DNA of 64,000 nucleotides from Epiperipatus broadwayi (Eukaryota > Onychophora > Udeonychophora > Euonychophora > Peripatidae). A model generated the notes under the pieces. The model was not told where the DNA came from and did no database searches. It was given only the letters and a program-made list of their open reading frames with translations. The stretch lies in contig JAQFVV010012575.1 in the NCBI GenBank assembly GCA_028023455.1, positions 359,517 through 423,516 of the forward strand, read 5' to 3'. Shown here in pieces: positions 23,710 through 35,574 of the stretch; the stretch's first letter is position 1, and each line of letters begins with the position of its first letter. Both the position numbers and the translations under genes were made by a program.

Positions 23710-24319
23710 ATAAATTAATATTAACAGGAACGTGCCTATATGTTTGAAAAAAAAAAGAAGTTTTTAATAAAATGTTTTACTAGTCATAGCAGATAAATTT
23801 GAGATTCGGACGCTTAATAGATGAGCATTATAGAGACTTCAGACAAGTATGGAAATATGAGTAGGGAATAATTAGAAGGGATAAAAAATGAATCATATAA
23901 ACAAAAAATAAATATACATTATTAATTTTATAGAAAGAATTAAGAGAATAAAATGAAGTTGTAGATATTGCTAAAAGAAACTATAATAGATGAACAGCTG
24001 AAATCTTAAATTGAATCCTAAAAAATCATGAAAGACTAAGAAACAGGCCACGTGTGAGATGTATAGATGAAATAAAGAAATGCACTAGTGTGTATGTAAT
24101 ACATAGGAAAGGCTATGAATCAGAGATTTTAGATTAAACATAAAGAAGCCTTCAGTGTGAAGAGGATCATTTATGGTTAAAAGTGATGATAAATAAATAT
24201 ATTATCATTAATATGAAAAGCAGTATATATATAGGATATATAAATTCTTACTAGTCAGCCCACTTTTATAATGCAGTATCATCAAACTTATGGCAATCAA
24301 TATTGAAACTAAATTAAAT

Positions 24320-24800
24320 GTCCATTTTGTTAGTCAATAGATTGCACATGTGAGGGTGATTGGGAAATTTGACAGAACTTGTACATGAAATTAGTAAATG
24401 GAATAAATAAAATGATGGTTGATTGTGCCTCACTGTTAATAGTTATATATGTTATTCTGTTTTGTGCATCGATGATAATATTTTTGTTATTTACACATTA
24501 TATATAGAATTTGATTTAAATATATATATATAGTGAGGGATTCATGAACAAAAAAAATGTTGGTTTAAGGATGCATATGTGTATAAGTAAAAATTAAAAA
24601 TTCTAATAGCGGGTTGTACCACATGGTAAAACTTCTCCCTTAAAGTACATATTTTTAAAATATTGACACTAAATAGAGTGTTATTTGCTCGTTAGATAGT
24701 CTGCAAATAGGAGGGTTGATGTGGGATAAACGAACAAAACTCGTACCAGAAATTATCAAACGGAGAAAATAAAATGATAAGACGGATGTCTAAAAATAAC
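24320..24800 (+). repeat. Pair of diverged direct repeats of about 95 bp
   Basis: 24330-24420 and 24690-24785 share an ordered series of words: GTTAGTCAATAG/GTTAGATAGTC, GAGGGTGAT/GAGGGTTGAT, ACAGAACTTGTAC/ACAAAACTCGTACC, GAAATTA and AATAAAATGAT. Origin unknown. Confidence 0.5.
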
Positions 24801-27770
24801 TAGCCTTTCAATCAACGTATTAAATCAAACTGTTTTGAACTGATTCCGTGAGTTCTCAGAGTTAAGCCCTAACTTTATTAGCAGCTGTTCTAAATTGCCA
24901 GCTTCACTTTTAACGCAATCCTATTATTTTTGTTGCCAATCCATTAAAACCTCTGAAAAGTTATAATTCTTTCAAAATAGATGGACGTTTGGTTTTAAGC
25001 TTTAATTGGATCTGACGAACTTGTTTTGATTATTTTATAGCTTTTGATGAATTTGACACGAAAAAGGTGTGGATCTTCGATTACTCTTTTTTCTATTTCT
25101 ATGTATATGTGTATCCATTTTTTTAAATTTTATATATACATAAGTCTTGTTAAGTGATTGCCAATATAGCTATTTCCATGTGTTGACCACATAACTGTCA
25201 TGATGTGGGATTCAAATCCGGATGAACATTTATTCAGATACTTGATAACTTAAAAGCTATTTTAGAATTAAAGTATTGAAGCTATTTACCTATTCAATTA
25301 ATGATTAGAAAATTGATATCCTGTTTTCAGCTGGAGTGTGAAAAATCAGTAGAACAAAGATAGAGAGAGCTTTCTCACACACTAAGAATGTTTTAAACTG
25401 TTTGCAAGTAATAGATTAATAGTCTCATATATTGTAGTAGTAATAACTTTTCATGCCATGCTCATGATTTGGATTTGAACCTCAACAATAAAAAATTTGG
25501 AATTTTTTTTTTTTTTTGAGATTCTAATCATGATTAGTATTTTTCAAAATTTCTAGCTTATAGGTAATCCAGATAAACATCACGGAAGTCATTCAAACTC
25601 TCATCACTTGTCAGTAAGCTAAGTCTCATCACTAGTGTCTTCTTTATGAGTAATGTCTTTTTTTCACTGTTCTCTGCTGAGGAAAATTGAGGACTTGGAT
25701 TTGCAATGGACTATTTAAACAATGTTTTATAGTCAACTGGAAATCCCTGTGTTATGGTAGTAAGGATTTATCACGACCACGATCTGGGCATACAAATTCA
25801 TATTAAAACTGGTGTTTTTAGTAAGTTATAAATTGTGAAGCAACTCTAGTCTTCCAGAATATGGAGCTTATACGAATTTCAGCTTATGATCCAATATAGG
25901 TTGACAAATAGATAACTAGCTACGGATTAATTTACTGATTAATTTTCCATACAAGTATTAATGCAGTGAAAATAATGAAATAAGGTGATATTCACAAGTG
26001 GAGTTAGTATTTCAGTTAAGTATAAAAATGTTTATTTTTGCAGTTACTAGATATTTTCCGTGAAAGATAACAGCAAAGTGCTTGGGATCAAGCATTATTA
26101 TGCAATACACAAATCAAAAACAATCACTTTATCCTTATAACAAACTTCCTTCAAGATCCTATAATCTTTCATCAGTTGCTTTCAAAATATAAATAAATAT
26201 TTTTAAATGACTGTAAATAAAATATCTAAATAATAGTAATTATAATATAGTAAATTATATAATTAAAACATTACATAATTAAAACATTAATGACTGCATT
26301 AGTATATTTAATTAGCTCATCATTTAATTACAAGTTTATGTTAATTTATGATTAGTAATATTGAGACTCAGCATAGCCTATAATGCAACTGGTCATGTGG
26401 GTCTTGAATTATCATTCATAATTTTTCATACTATTACGTCTGATAATAGAATGAAATGTATTTGATTAAATATTGAATACAGGTGTTATTCTGTAATATG
26501 CAATTAAAATTATATGTATTTGTTGCTACCTTTACAAAATACTGGAAAGCTAAAATATCTAATTATAAGTCTAAGGCTGTAATCAGTAAATGTCTCCGAT
26601 TAATGATTTACAGTTGTATTTAAGGACAGTTATAATGATAAAACAAATGCTGGTATAAAATTCATATGGCAGGTAATTTAATTAGTCTTTCCAATGACAT
26701 TTATACTCTAGAAAAGCCATAGCAGAATAGATTGATCAGGGAATTCATAAAGTTTCACCCCAAAGAGATCTACTGTGTAATTAAATAATTAGATATAGGA
26801 TTTATTTTTATAAGCCTTTGAGTAAATGATGATGATTATATATAATTTAATATGTATTTATAAAATATTATTTGTTATATAATAATCTTTTATCAAGATT
26901 TTGAAAGTGTGATGTCTGTTCTCTTAGCAGTTGTAAAATGTCATTTTGTTAATTATTCCATTATTGGGGGAAGTTTATTAGGATTTCTTGTGATGTTTAT
27001 TTAGCTGATAGTTTATTTATCTGAGTCTAAATCTTCCTAGAAATATAACCAGAGATGATAAGATATAATTGAATATAGCAAATTGGTCCAGTCAATGGTC
27101 AAATTTCTGAAGCAGTTATGTTGTATAGAAAATGAGCACAAGACGTTCAGTCCAAACTGGGAGTGCTTTAATAGTGAATTGAGGTTGTTGTGGCAGTTAA
27201 ACATTGATTTGGTGATATAATAAATTGACCTGTGAACAATGTTATAAACATACTGGTATTTGGGGCAAGCATTGAACAAAATAAATAATGGCACATCAAA
27301 GTAGTTTGAACACTGAAATTAAGGTCCAGAAGAGTAGTAAATATATGAAATAAAATCTTTTCGCAAACAATTGAACCTTTCTATGATTTGTTCACAAAAA
27401 GATTTAAATAATTTGTTTTCACTTGCAAATATGAAACAAGACAGGTTGTTTATATGAGTGAGAATATAGTTTTATCTTAGTGAACTTAATAATAACAATA
27501 GTTATGGATTAAGCCATAGATTTTAGCAGCTGTGATCCAAGGTTCAAGCAGCTAAAGAATCTCCAGAGATTAAGTGAAAATTGATGTCATTTTATTTATC
27601 AATACTAAATCATAGTATAAATATTCTATGTTTTACTCTTAAAAAGAGCTTAGTTAAGATATGCATATATCTATACAAAACACATTACAGAATAAAGAAA
27701 TACTGTTCTATGTCATATACAAAAATACCACAGTTTTAAAATGTAATAATATTAGGTTCATAATGTTGTG
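24800..27770. other. Long stretch with no recognisable gene
   Basis: Only isolated B-box-like words (GGGATTCAAATCC near 25208, GGATTTGAACCTC near 25473) hint at old tRNA-derived repeats. Open frames here are short and carry no family signature. Confidence 0.5.
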
Positions 27771-27777
27771 CTATCTG

Positions 27778-29060
27778 ATTTTAAGAATGCTTTTAATATT
27801 CCAATATTTAAGAATAAAAACAATAGACTAGATTGCAGTAAGTATCATAGAATATTGTTATCTACTATGAAAAAATGAATTTTAAAAGTTTTATTGCTAA
27901 GCTGCTCCACTCATGGAAGAATGGTTACCAGAGACTAAAAATTACCAGAGATGATAATTAAAAATATCAGAGACTGAAAGTAGTTTTAGATAATCAAAAG
28001 GCTATAGGGCATGATTTTTGTTCCTAGGCAAAAGTATCAGAAAGGAAGAAGTGATTTATATATTGCTTTTATTGATTTGATATTATTAATGTAAAAAATA
28101 TGTACACTTTATGAAATAAGCTTTTGTTATCAGTTTATTGTATTATGCAGCTTCTATAAAATGAAATTGCAGAAAGGGTTATTTCTATAGATAGAAAATC
28201 TGAAGCATTTGGAATGAAATCTGTTATCTAAGGATGTTTAAATATTAATTCTTATTAAGCGCGATGTCAGCACATAATACTTATATAAGGCTAAAACCTT
28301 AGTACATGTGCCTTGAGTGCTTAATTTTAACAAGAGAGACCTCTACAAATCTTAACGCAAGATTCGACTTTATAAAGATAAGAGAAACCCTCTTATCTCT
28401 GAACCTATTTTCGTGAATGTTAATGTTTGACAAAAATAGTGGACTTAATCAGTGAAGAATTTATTAGCTTCATGCTCCCAAATCAATATGCTTTAGTCGA
28501 ATCTTGCATTATGATTTGTAGAGGTCTCTCTTGTTAAAATTAAGCACTCCAGGCACATGTACTAAGGTTTTAGCCTTATATAAGTACTAAGGATGTTTAC
28601 TAGCTCCACCTGCATTTTTGTTTTTTTATGTCAGTGGCTATAGGAAATTTCATGAAGCAGAGTTCATGGAGTAACACAAGTTTGATTGATGGTGAACTTT
28701 TTACTTTGAAGCTTCATCTTGTTGATATTTTAGATTTAGAGCATGTTGATAGTTATGGTAGCATTATCTATTCAAAAGATGATTTACAGAAAGTAATTAA
28801 GGTTTTAAATGCTATGAAGATTTTGGGTTAATAATTAATGTTCAAAGAATTCATCCTCTTTATCAATCAATTATGGAAGAATCTTCAATAACGTTTTGTT
28901 TGAATGATTATCAACTTGAGAATGGAGCCACTTTAATTACTTCAGTAGCTTTTTAAGTAAAAAAAAAAGAACTTAAATGTTAAAGTGCAGGACAGACTCC
29001 GGTGTGTTACTGCATCTAAAGCAACTGCTATTTTAGTTAATTTATTAAATGAATGAGAGA
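27778..29060 (+). pseudogene. LINE reverse-transcriptase fossil
   Basis: The plus-strand translation follows the block order of non-LTR reverse transcriptases: FKNAFNIPIFKNKNN and CSKYHRIL (27780-27850), ARQKYQKGRSDLYIAFIDL-like (about 28020-28075), RVISIDRKSEAFGMKSV (28175), then GCLLAPPAFLF rebuilt across the family D insertion, VSGYRKFHEAEFM (28630), DGELFTLK (28688), and VKVQDRLR (28985). The Y/FADD block is degenerate (IIYSKDD near 28765). Stops and frameshifts are frequent. A retroposon insertion splits it at 28241-28586. Confidence 0.75.
28241..28586 (-). mobile_element. Foldback family D copy inserted in RT motif, 13-bp target duplication
   Basis: CTAAGGATGTTTA occurs at 28228-28240 and 28587-28599. 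Arms of about 95 bp (AGGCTAAAACCTTAGTACAT ... GCAAGATTCGACT and complement) surround a centre containing GTGGACTTAATCAGTGAAG, as in the other family D copies. The one-sided end AATATTAATTCTTATTAAGC is on the left. The duplicated bases lie within the codons of the host LINE's QGCxLAP motif. Confidence 0.87.
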
Positions 29061-29197
29061 GATTTAACTAAAAGCATTAGAAAAGTTTCATTTTATGATT
29101 TTCCATAAAATTCTAAAATTACATATAGTAAACTCATAAAATCAATCTATACAATTTTTTGCTTGAGGGAAGTGATACTTCAAAGTCATTATTATAA

Positions 29198-29461
29198 AAT
29201 CACATCTTATCCCATAAAAATGAATCAATGATTCATGTTGAATTTGAACATGGCTTTTATGGGAAAGGCTGACTTTATTTCTATTATGATGATTATCTCA
29301 GTCTTTCTAAAGAAATGAAATTTTGATTGTTTTCATTGAGAAAATATGACAGAGAAAGAATGCAATGGAAATTTGTTGAACAAGGTATTGAAATCTTTAA
29401 GAAGGAAGGTTTCCTTCAGAAGTTAAAGATAGCAATGAAAAATATTCAATTAACAGATTAA
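29198..29461 (+). pseudogene. Unidentified protein remnant with two in-frame TGA codons
   Basis: One frame stays open for 87 codons except for two TGA stops (29270 and 29324 region). It encodes a protein-like sequence: MIHVEFEHGFYGKG, LYFYYDDYLSLSKEMKF, then LFSLRKYDRERMQW and KFVEQGIEIFKKEGF before TAA at 29459. The alternation of charged and hydrophobic residues and the mixed codon use look unlike random AT-rich sequence. I do not recognise a family. It follows the LINE fossil but does not resemble a LINE C-terminus. It could be a processed or horizontally acquired pseudogene, or part of another transposon. Confidence 0.45.
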
Positions 29462-29511
29462 TGCACTACCGTTTCTATATATTGGTGTCTTCTCTAGAAT
29501 GTTGTTGTCGT

Positions 29512-29597
29512 TATTGTTATTATTATTATTATTATTAATAATAATAATAATAAAAAGTCAGATGTCACATGACTTTTTATTATTACTATTATTATTT
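29512..29597. repeat. Hairpin microsatellite around GTCAGATGTCACATGAC
   Basis: ATT repeats, AAT repeats, then AATAAAAAGTCA, a 9-base centre and TGACTTTTTATT followed by ATT repeats. The central GTCAGATGTCACATGAC recurs at about 35520. Confidence 0.65.
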
Positions 29598-29805
29598 TGC
29601 TGTTGGGGCTTTGGCTAAATTAAATAGCTAAACCTATTAATATATGGAGTATCTGAATTAAGTTCAGGACCATACGATTTTTTCAGTTGGAGAGCTGACT
29701 TTAAAGACATACAGATATCTAAAAGTTTCAGATCTTCTTCTTGCCAATTAACTTTTAGATAAATGTTTAGCTTGAGTTGGTTTTTTAAATTTAGTGTCCC
29801 AACTT

Positions 29806-29885
29806 CTCACTGAAGAGACCCATAGGTTGAAACTGGTCTGGGAATGGGGACAATCCAAGATAAAGATGATTTGAATGCCTTCTCT
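29806..29885 (+). repeat. SINE-like core fragment
   Basis: TCACTGAAGAGACC, GGTTGAAACTGGTCTGGGAA, GGGGACAATCCAAGATAAA: the same ordered words as at 11209-11274. Confidence 0.6.
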
Positions 29886-29949
29886 TGTAGCATTTATCAT
29901 AAAAAAAAAATAAAAAGTAAAAAAAGCTTGTTTAGAGCTCATTAGCATA

Positions 29950-30570
29950 ATCTTAATTTTACATATTCTTCTTCTTATTATTATTTTATCTTTTTTTATA
30001 AAATCAGATTGGCTATATTTGCTTGTGAATAGCTATTGCTGATGATGATTATAGTCTATATAGAAAAAATGGGTCTATTATTTCCTCCAAAACTTTCTAT
30101 TTAAAGATGTTATTTACAGTTTTGAAATATTACATTGTTGTTAATTAATATGATGTCATCCTGTCACGTGATGGTAAATTACTGCTACTGATTTTTAGTT
30201 CATATAATAACAATGTTCTCCAAAAGTCATACTTTAATATTATTACAGATAAATTTGTTTCCAAAAAGATAGCAAAACAAATAATTGAATATTAATTGTA
30301 ATTAGTCTAGTAAAAATATATTTTTTTAACGTTTTATTTCCTTTGAAAAAATTTTATTGGAGAGAGGGAAGAATTCACAATATCTTCAGTCTGTAAAATA
30401 CTCTAGCTGTAAATATAAAATCGTGCATCTAATAATTGAATGAATCTTTTGTTATGAGAAAGATGCAAATTTTTTATCAGTAGCTTATGATAATAATGTT
30501 AGAATGTTTTTAAATGTTGATTATGAATCTATCAGATTTGTCTTGAAGTTGTTGATATAAAATAAATTTC
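29950..30570. other. No recognisable feature
   Basis: AT-rich, nothing matched. Confidence 0.5.
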
Positions 30571-30572
30571 AT

Positions 30573-30683
30573 GTCAAGAGTTGGTGGCCTGGCGATTGGC
30601 ATGGCTGCCTTCCAGGCGACTGGCCCAGGTTCGCTTCCCAGTCGATGCTTTGACATATAATAATAATAATAATAATAATAAAT
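30573..30683 (+). mobile_element. tRNA-Gly-derived SINE with AAT tail
   Basis: GTCAAGAGTTGGTGGCCTGG, an anticodon loop CTTCCAG (UCC anticodon kept), GGTTCGCTTCCCAG, then TTTGACATA followed by (TAA)n instead of poly(A). Confidence 0.83.
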
Positions 30684-30820
30684 CATAGAATGACTGCTGA
30701 ATAATGCAACTAACTAATTATATCTGACTATGGAAGTAAAATCACTCCCTTATATTTTTATCTTTTATTTATGTGCATGGGGCAATATATAATTTCAGCT
30801 ATCAGATAAGAATGGGTCTT

Positions 30821-31192
30821 AAAACAGGCAAAACTCTTCATAGAGTAGTGCCACTTAGTGCCAGCCAGAGTAATCAATGGATGCCAGAAGGCTTTTGCAT
30901 AAAATCCCCATCTAGTGCCTACTCATCCAATATCCCCAGACTAGTTTCTAGCTTGTGGATTTCATCAGATCTAGGTGCAGTGCTCTCAGATCCAAGGCTT
31001 CTCACTGATGAAAGCCACAAGCTAGAAACTAGTCTGGGGATATTGGATGAGTAGGCACTAGATAGGGATTTTATGTACAAGCCTCTGGCATCCACTGATT
31101 ACTCTGGCTTGCACTGAGTGGCACTACTATATGGAGAGTTTTGCTTGTTTTAATAACAGTTATGTGCAAGCATAAGAAATGGTGATCATGTG
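30821..31192 (+). mobile_element. Full-length foldback family A element, 13-bp target duplication
   Basis: AAGAATGGGTCTT is repeated exactly at 30808-30820 and 31193-31205. Arms of about 150 bp (AAAACAGGCAAAACTCTTCA ... GGATTTCATCAG and complement) surround a loop of about 45 bp containing TGCAGTGCTCTCAGATCC. The right arm is followed by a one-sided tail of about 45 bp (AATAACAGTTATGTGCAAGC ... GGTGATCATGTG). The arms contain the core TAGAAACTAGTCTGGGGAT. The open frame across the left part arises from the palindrome. Confidence 0.9.
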
Positions 31193-31209
31193 AAGAATGG
31201 GTCTTCTAT

Positions 31210-31990
31210 TAATGTATCTTTCAAAAATATTTTTATTTCCATTTCTTAAGTTGTTCTTTTAACTAACATTTGCACTATTATGCGATTACTGAGATTTGTA
31301 GTTGATTTTATCAAATAATCTTTTCTTGATGTGATTATTAATTTACAATTATAATATACTACTAAGTTATTATCTATATGTCGTCTTTAAGTATAGATTT
31401 GCTTAAATATAAATATTTCATCATAATTTAAATGAAAACAAGACATTATTTTAACCAAGAATATGTATATCACATAAAAAATATACTCCTTACATTTTAA
31501 AAAAGCTAAATTAAAACTATAACTATTTACAAAGAATATTTAAATTATAATAACAGTTGTTTAAATGAAGTGAATAAAACTAATATTTATTTAAATGTTA
31601 TGCAGCATATTAAACATAAGTTATGTAAATGAACTTTGAAATTATAATCTCTATGGTTACTGAATGAAATAAAAATTTCAAACGGCTTAATCTATATAAA
31701 AGTATACATTTCAAGTAACTTTTAAAACATTGCTTTAAAAATTCGTATATATATATATACATTAAATTTTTAATAATCTACATATTCAAAAGCAAATCTA
31801 CTGAAATATGAATCAAGTTTCGGCAAATGCAAAAAATATAAGCATATGCAAGATATATGTAAATATTTATGCGTTTACATATTTATTCGATATTTATACA
31901 AAATCGCTGATGCTCAAATAAGTGACTATAATAAGTGATAACTGGGAATAGAATTACGTTATAATACACACAGAAGGTAGTTTTTTTAAA
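31210..31990. other. No recognisable feature
   Basis: AT-rich, no gene or repeat recognised. Confidence 0.5.
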
Positions 31991-31994
31991 TAAT

Positions 31995-32158
31995 ATTTAG
32001 CTTTCAGTATATTTTTACTATATCATATTTATGGCATATAGTGGAGTGATTAAATGATTTTTTTATATCAAGAACTATTTACTCATACCATTATATGCCA
32101 TGGATATGATATAGTAAAATAATATTGAAAGAATGCTAGGCAGTAATAAAGTTAAATA
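31995..32158 (+). repeat. Foldback family G, copy 1
   Basis: Arms CTTTCAGTATATTTTTACTA...GGCATATAGTGGAGTGA and its imperfect complement (32086-32134) surround a short loop. The right end carries a one-sided tail, AATGCTAGGCAGTAATAAAG, matched by the 40.6-kb copy. Flanking AT-rich words are similar but no clean duplication is visible. Confidence 0.7.
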
Positions 32159-32173
32159 TTATTAAAAAAACAC

Positions 32174-32286
32174 CTCCCCCCCATATGTCATAGCATCAGA
32201 CCGGGAGGCGAACCCGCAACAACCGTCTGCAACCAACTGCTTGCTTGCAAGGCGCTGCACTGACTCTCTGCTAACAACGCGTTGGC
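32174..32286 (-). mobile_element. tRNA-Gly-derived SINE with poly(G) tail
   Basis: Long-subfamily SINE on the minus strand: B-box GCGGGTTCGCCTCCCGG, ATGCTATGACATATG, then a run of G instead of A. The plus strand shows C runs at 32174-32182. Confidence 0.83.
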
Positions 32287-32701
32287 TTTGGAAAAGAAGA
32301 AAATTAATAACAATTGAATTACATTATAAGCAATTATGTACATTAAACAAAATCTACAAACTAGACATACAGTATACAAGAAAGATTACGTTTTTTTATA
32401 TATGTGAAACTAAATTGTAAAAAAAGAAAGTAATAAACACTTATATGAAAAAAGAGAGGGTTGACCATATGAAAACTGTAGATGAATTATTTTTGAAATG
32501 ATAAACTTTTTTTAATGTTCCTCTTTTTTATTTTATACAATATTCTATGCAATTTAGCACATTAATAGAATAACAGGCTCAAAGCTAATAGTAATGGTCT
32601 CTTGGATCATATCCAGCTAAAGAATAATAATAACAATACTCCTCCTCCTACCATTACCCACTACCACTATTGCTACCATACTATTACTATTACTACTATT
32701 C

Positions 32702-33257
32702 CCATTTAGTGCACATGTTAGACCCAAATCAACCTGTTGGCAACCTCTCTCCCCAATGATAAAAATTAACAACAGACAATTGGTTCATGAATTTAAGAAG
32801 TGCTCATTTGAGCCCAAATTCTTTGACTTCTTGTTGAAGCTCAACCTACATGACTTACCCATTTCCTACTTTCTTCAATACCCCAGACTATATTCCAACA
32901 TTGACCCTTTCTTCAGGTTGTGCCACATGTAGTAAGTAACATACTTCCATCTATTTAACAATTGTCAAGCTCTAGCACTGAAAAGAGAGATCATGTTGAA
33001 CACTTATAGACACTACAGGATTATACCATCATTGAAACATTACACTGAGGTTCTATACCCACTGTACATATGACTACATTCAGTCTTTATACATTTTGAT
33101 ATATGAAAGTACTTTCTGTCTTGGTAACAACACTAGACACTACCCAGCTATGTTCTTCAATAAAATTGAACAGATAAGAACCAGAGATAGCAAGATTGCA
33201 CACCCAGACATTTTTGCAGCTACAGGGTCCCTCTTAACATCCTGGTCCAGACTCTAA
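32702..33257 (+). pseudogene. Unidentified coding remnant in two frames
   Basis: Two protein-like open stretches lie close together. The first (32702-32932, 76 codons) includes QLVHEFKKCSFEPKFFDFLL and LHDLPISYFLQYPRLYSNID. The second (33036-33257, 73 codons, another frame) includes LRFYTHCTYDYIQSLYILIY and PAMFFNKIEQIRTRDSKIAH. Base composition is less AT-rich than the surroundings. I do not recognise the family; a decayed transposon protein or captured gene are both possible. The second stretch also reads open in another frame, which weakens frame assignment. Confidence 0.4.
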
Positions 33258-33360
33258 CTTCCTGCCACAATACCTTAAATCTGGTCTGTTCATTGAACAT
33301 AATAACTAGATCATACTATTACAAATGTAATCTTTGTTTACTAAATAAAGTTGTCTTTGA

Positions 33361-33361
33361 A

Positions 33362-33405
<44 letters not shown>

Positions 33406-33511
33406 CTAGTAGTAGTAATAGTAGTACTAGTAGTAGTAGTAGTAGTAGTAATAATAATAATAATAATAGTAGTAGTAGTAGTAGTAATAGTAGTCGTAAT
33501 AATAATAATAA
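33361..33511. repeat. (TAG)n/(TAA)n microsatellite
   Basis: Interrupted trinucleotide repeat TAG with TAC and TAA variants. The Leu-rich open frame on the other strand is an artefact. Confidence 0.95.
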
Positions 33512-33559
33512 TTTATAAAAACTACAAATGTAGGAAGTAACAGAGATCTGAGCCATGAT

Positions 33560-34290
33560 CCTTCATCGTTAATCATCAGAATCTGCCATTTTACCACTGC
33601 AACAAACCATTCAGGACAAAAAAGGTTTGTTCACTTGAATGGAATTGTTGTGCTCAGTCAGCCATTTGGGTTGTTGACCATATCACATGACCTGCTTATC
33701 ATGATTATATATAACACTCCATATTAAAGTAAATCAATTTTTTTTTCAGCTGGAGCTAACAAAATCTGATATTCAAGATTATTGCATATTAAAAATAATG
33801 TGTTAATACTGGAATTAATTTTGATGTTGTTAAAAAATTATTTTAAATAGTTTATTTTCAAACTTTTACAAGATTATAAACAAATCTATTTGCTGTTAAA
33901 CCATATCACACAGTTGTAATATGCTCTGTAGTACACATTTTATTCTTTGTCCATGATCTTGAAATACTTTAAGTAAAACTTTTATTTTTGCCGCTTGAAT
34001 GCAATGCACAACAAATTATTAGATATTGACACCCACTTAAGTGAATCAACTTGGCGACACTCTCAACGTTTTGGGAAAAGATGTTTGGCTGAAGAGATGG
34101 TCTGGATAGATATAATGTTTTTCAGTTCTCTGTTAATACATAGAACTCTTTTAATCTAGGGATGATACTGAAGGCTCTTACTCAAATATCATGTAAAATC
34201 AGTTTTTAGTATTCAAATTTATATATATATATTCCAGTTGTATCTGTATGTAGTACCTGATATTTCTACTGAATCATACCTGCCAAATTT
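33560..34290. other. No recognisable gene
   Basis: AT-rich; nothing matched apart from a weak GGCTGAAGAGATGGTCTGG near 34090 that recalls the SINE-like core. Confidence 0.5.
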
Positions 34291-34329
34291 GCGCTGATAT
34301 TAGAGGTGTGATCTTGATTAAATGTTCAT

Positions 34330-35040
34330 ATAATAAGGATGAATCCAGAAAATATATTTGCCGCCTATGCACACCTTTTCTTTAACATGCACACCCGCAC
34401 CCATAAGTTTTATATCTAAACACGCATAACAAATTCAAGACAAAAATTTAAATGTAAAGAATTTATACTAATGATAATAGAAAATGATATTCTTAAGAAA
34501 ATTATCCTATAATATTAATATTAATTATACATGGATGAATCTAGAAAATATGTTTGTTGCTCATGCAAATCTTTATTTTAATATGAACACACAGCACACA
34601 CACACACATTTATATAAGTATATAGCGCATTCAAGACAGAGGTTTAGAGATAATTAAAAGCTTTCATGCTGCTGGCGATCACAAATGATATTCTGTAATG
34701 AAAACCTTTGTATAACATTACTGTTAATTACATACGAATGAATTTGTACAATATATTTGTTAACACGCGCATCTTTAATTAATGTACTTACATAATATAA
34801 TAGATTAAAGACAAAGTTTTAAACATTTAATGTAAAGCTTTTTTATAGATGGTTGCTATATTCTTAGTGAAAACATTCGTATAATAATTCTATTATTCGC
34901 ACGTGGGTGAATATTGGAAATATATTTATTACCAATGCAGATCTTTATTTTAACATCCATACCCGCACAGTTTACACATATATACATACATACATACACA
35001 CACATATAACAGATTTAAGACAAAATGTTAAAGATGAAAT
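34330..35040. repeat. Degenerate tandem repeat, about 195-bp period
   Basis: Ordered words recur about four times: GAATCCAGAAAATATATTTG (34341) / GAATCTAGAAAATATGTTTG (about 34536), weaker forms near 34738 and 34910, each followed by CATGCAAATCTTTATTTTAA-like and ATTCAAGACA-like words. Units are highly diverged and include CA-rich microsatellite. Confidence 0.65.
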
Positions 35041-35574
35041 AAAAAAAGAGTATTAATGAAATAGATCAAGACAATATTAATACTTTTATGCAAAAAAAAC
35101 AAAACAAAAACAACAACACTTTGTTAATAGAATAAATTAACATTGCAGCTTATTTTAAATTATTATTATTTTTATATCATAATATTTGCTTTTTAATGAT
35201 GCAGTGACTCATTAATGTTCATAGTGAAGCTTTGAAATTGTGATGCCAAAAAATTTGTTTAAGAAGATGGCGAGTTGAACAGCAAATTATCTCCAGCAAG
35301 GATTAAACTTTATCATTTGGATTTATTACTCTGTTTACTAGTTACTTTGCTTTCTTTCAAGCAAAAAGTTTAGTATTTTATATTATTTATAAATATAATT
35401 TAATGATTTCAAACAAACTCCAACTTATGTTTTGATATCTAGACTATAGCGAATTTAGCTATCTATTTAAATATTGGTTAATATTTAAATAAAAGTACAG
35501 TATATTTATAAAAAAAAAGTCAGATGTCACATGACTGAATTTAATAAGCTTGTAAGTATAGTATATATATACTT

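Larger units (their letters stand above)
22525..24205 (+). pseudogene. RTE-like LINE reverse-transcriptase fossil with three nested insertions
   Basis: Once insertions are set aside, the conceptual order matches RTE-type reverse transcriptases: QAGFRSDFSTVNQI (22592), IDYGKAFDTI (22676), ISIVIKALDYQNIDPGCCRI (22912), then a region equivalent to the FADD block (about 23150-23190, catalytic residues lost), KKVNLKIDD (23234), NTDKKIKIWSAFG (23550) and the C-terminal block NRPRVRCIDEIKKC (24034). Stops and frameshifts are numerous. The C-terminal block aligns with the better preserved copy at 62.1 kb. Insertions are at 22722-22907, 23259-23494 and 23604-23709. Confidence 0.8.

Noticed and set aside
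30773-31054. 93-codon open frame
   Set aside because: Lies across the arms and loop of a foldback element; the peptide is symmetric to the palindrome.
33341-33556. Leucine-rich open frame
   Set aside because: Translation of the TAG microsatellite on the opposite strand.
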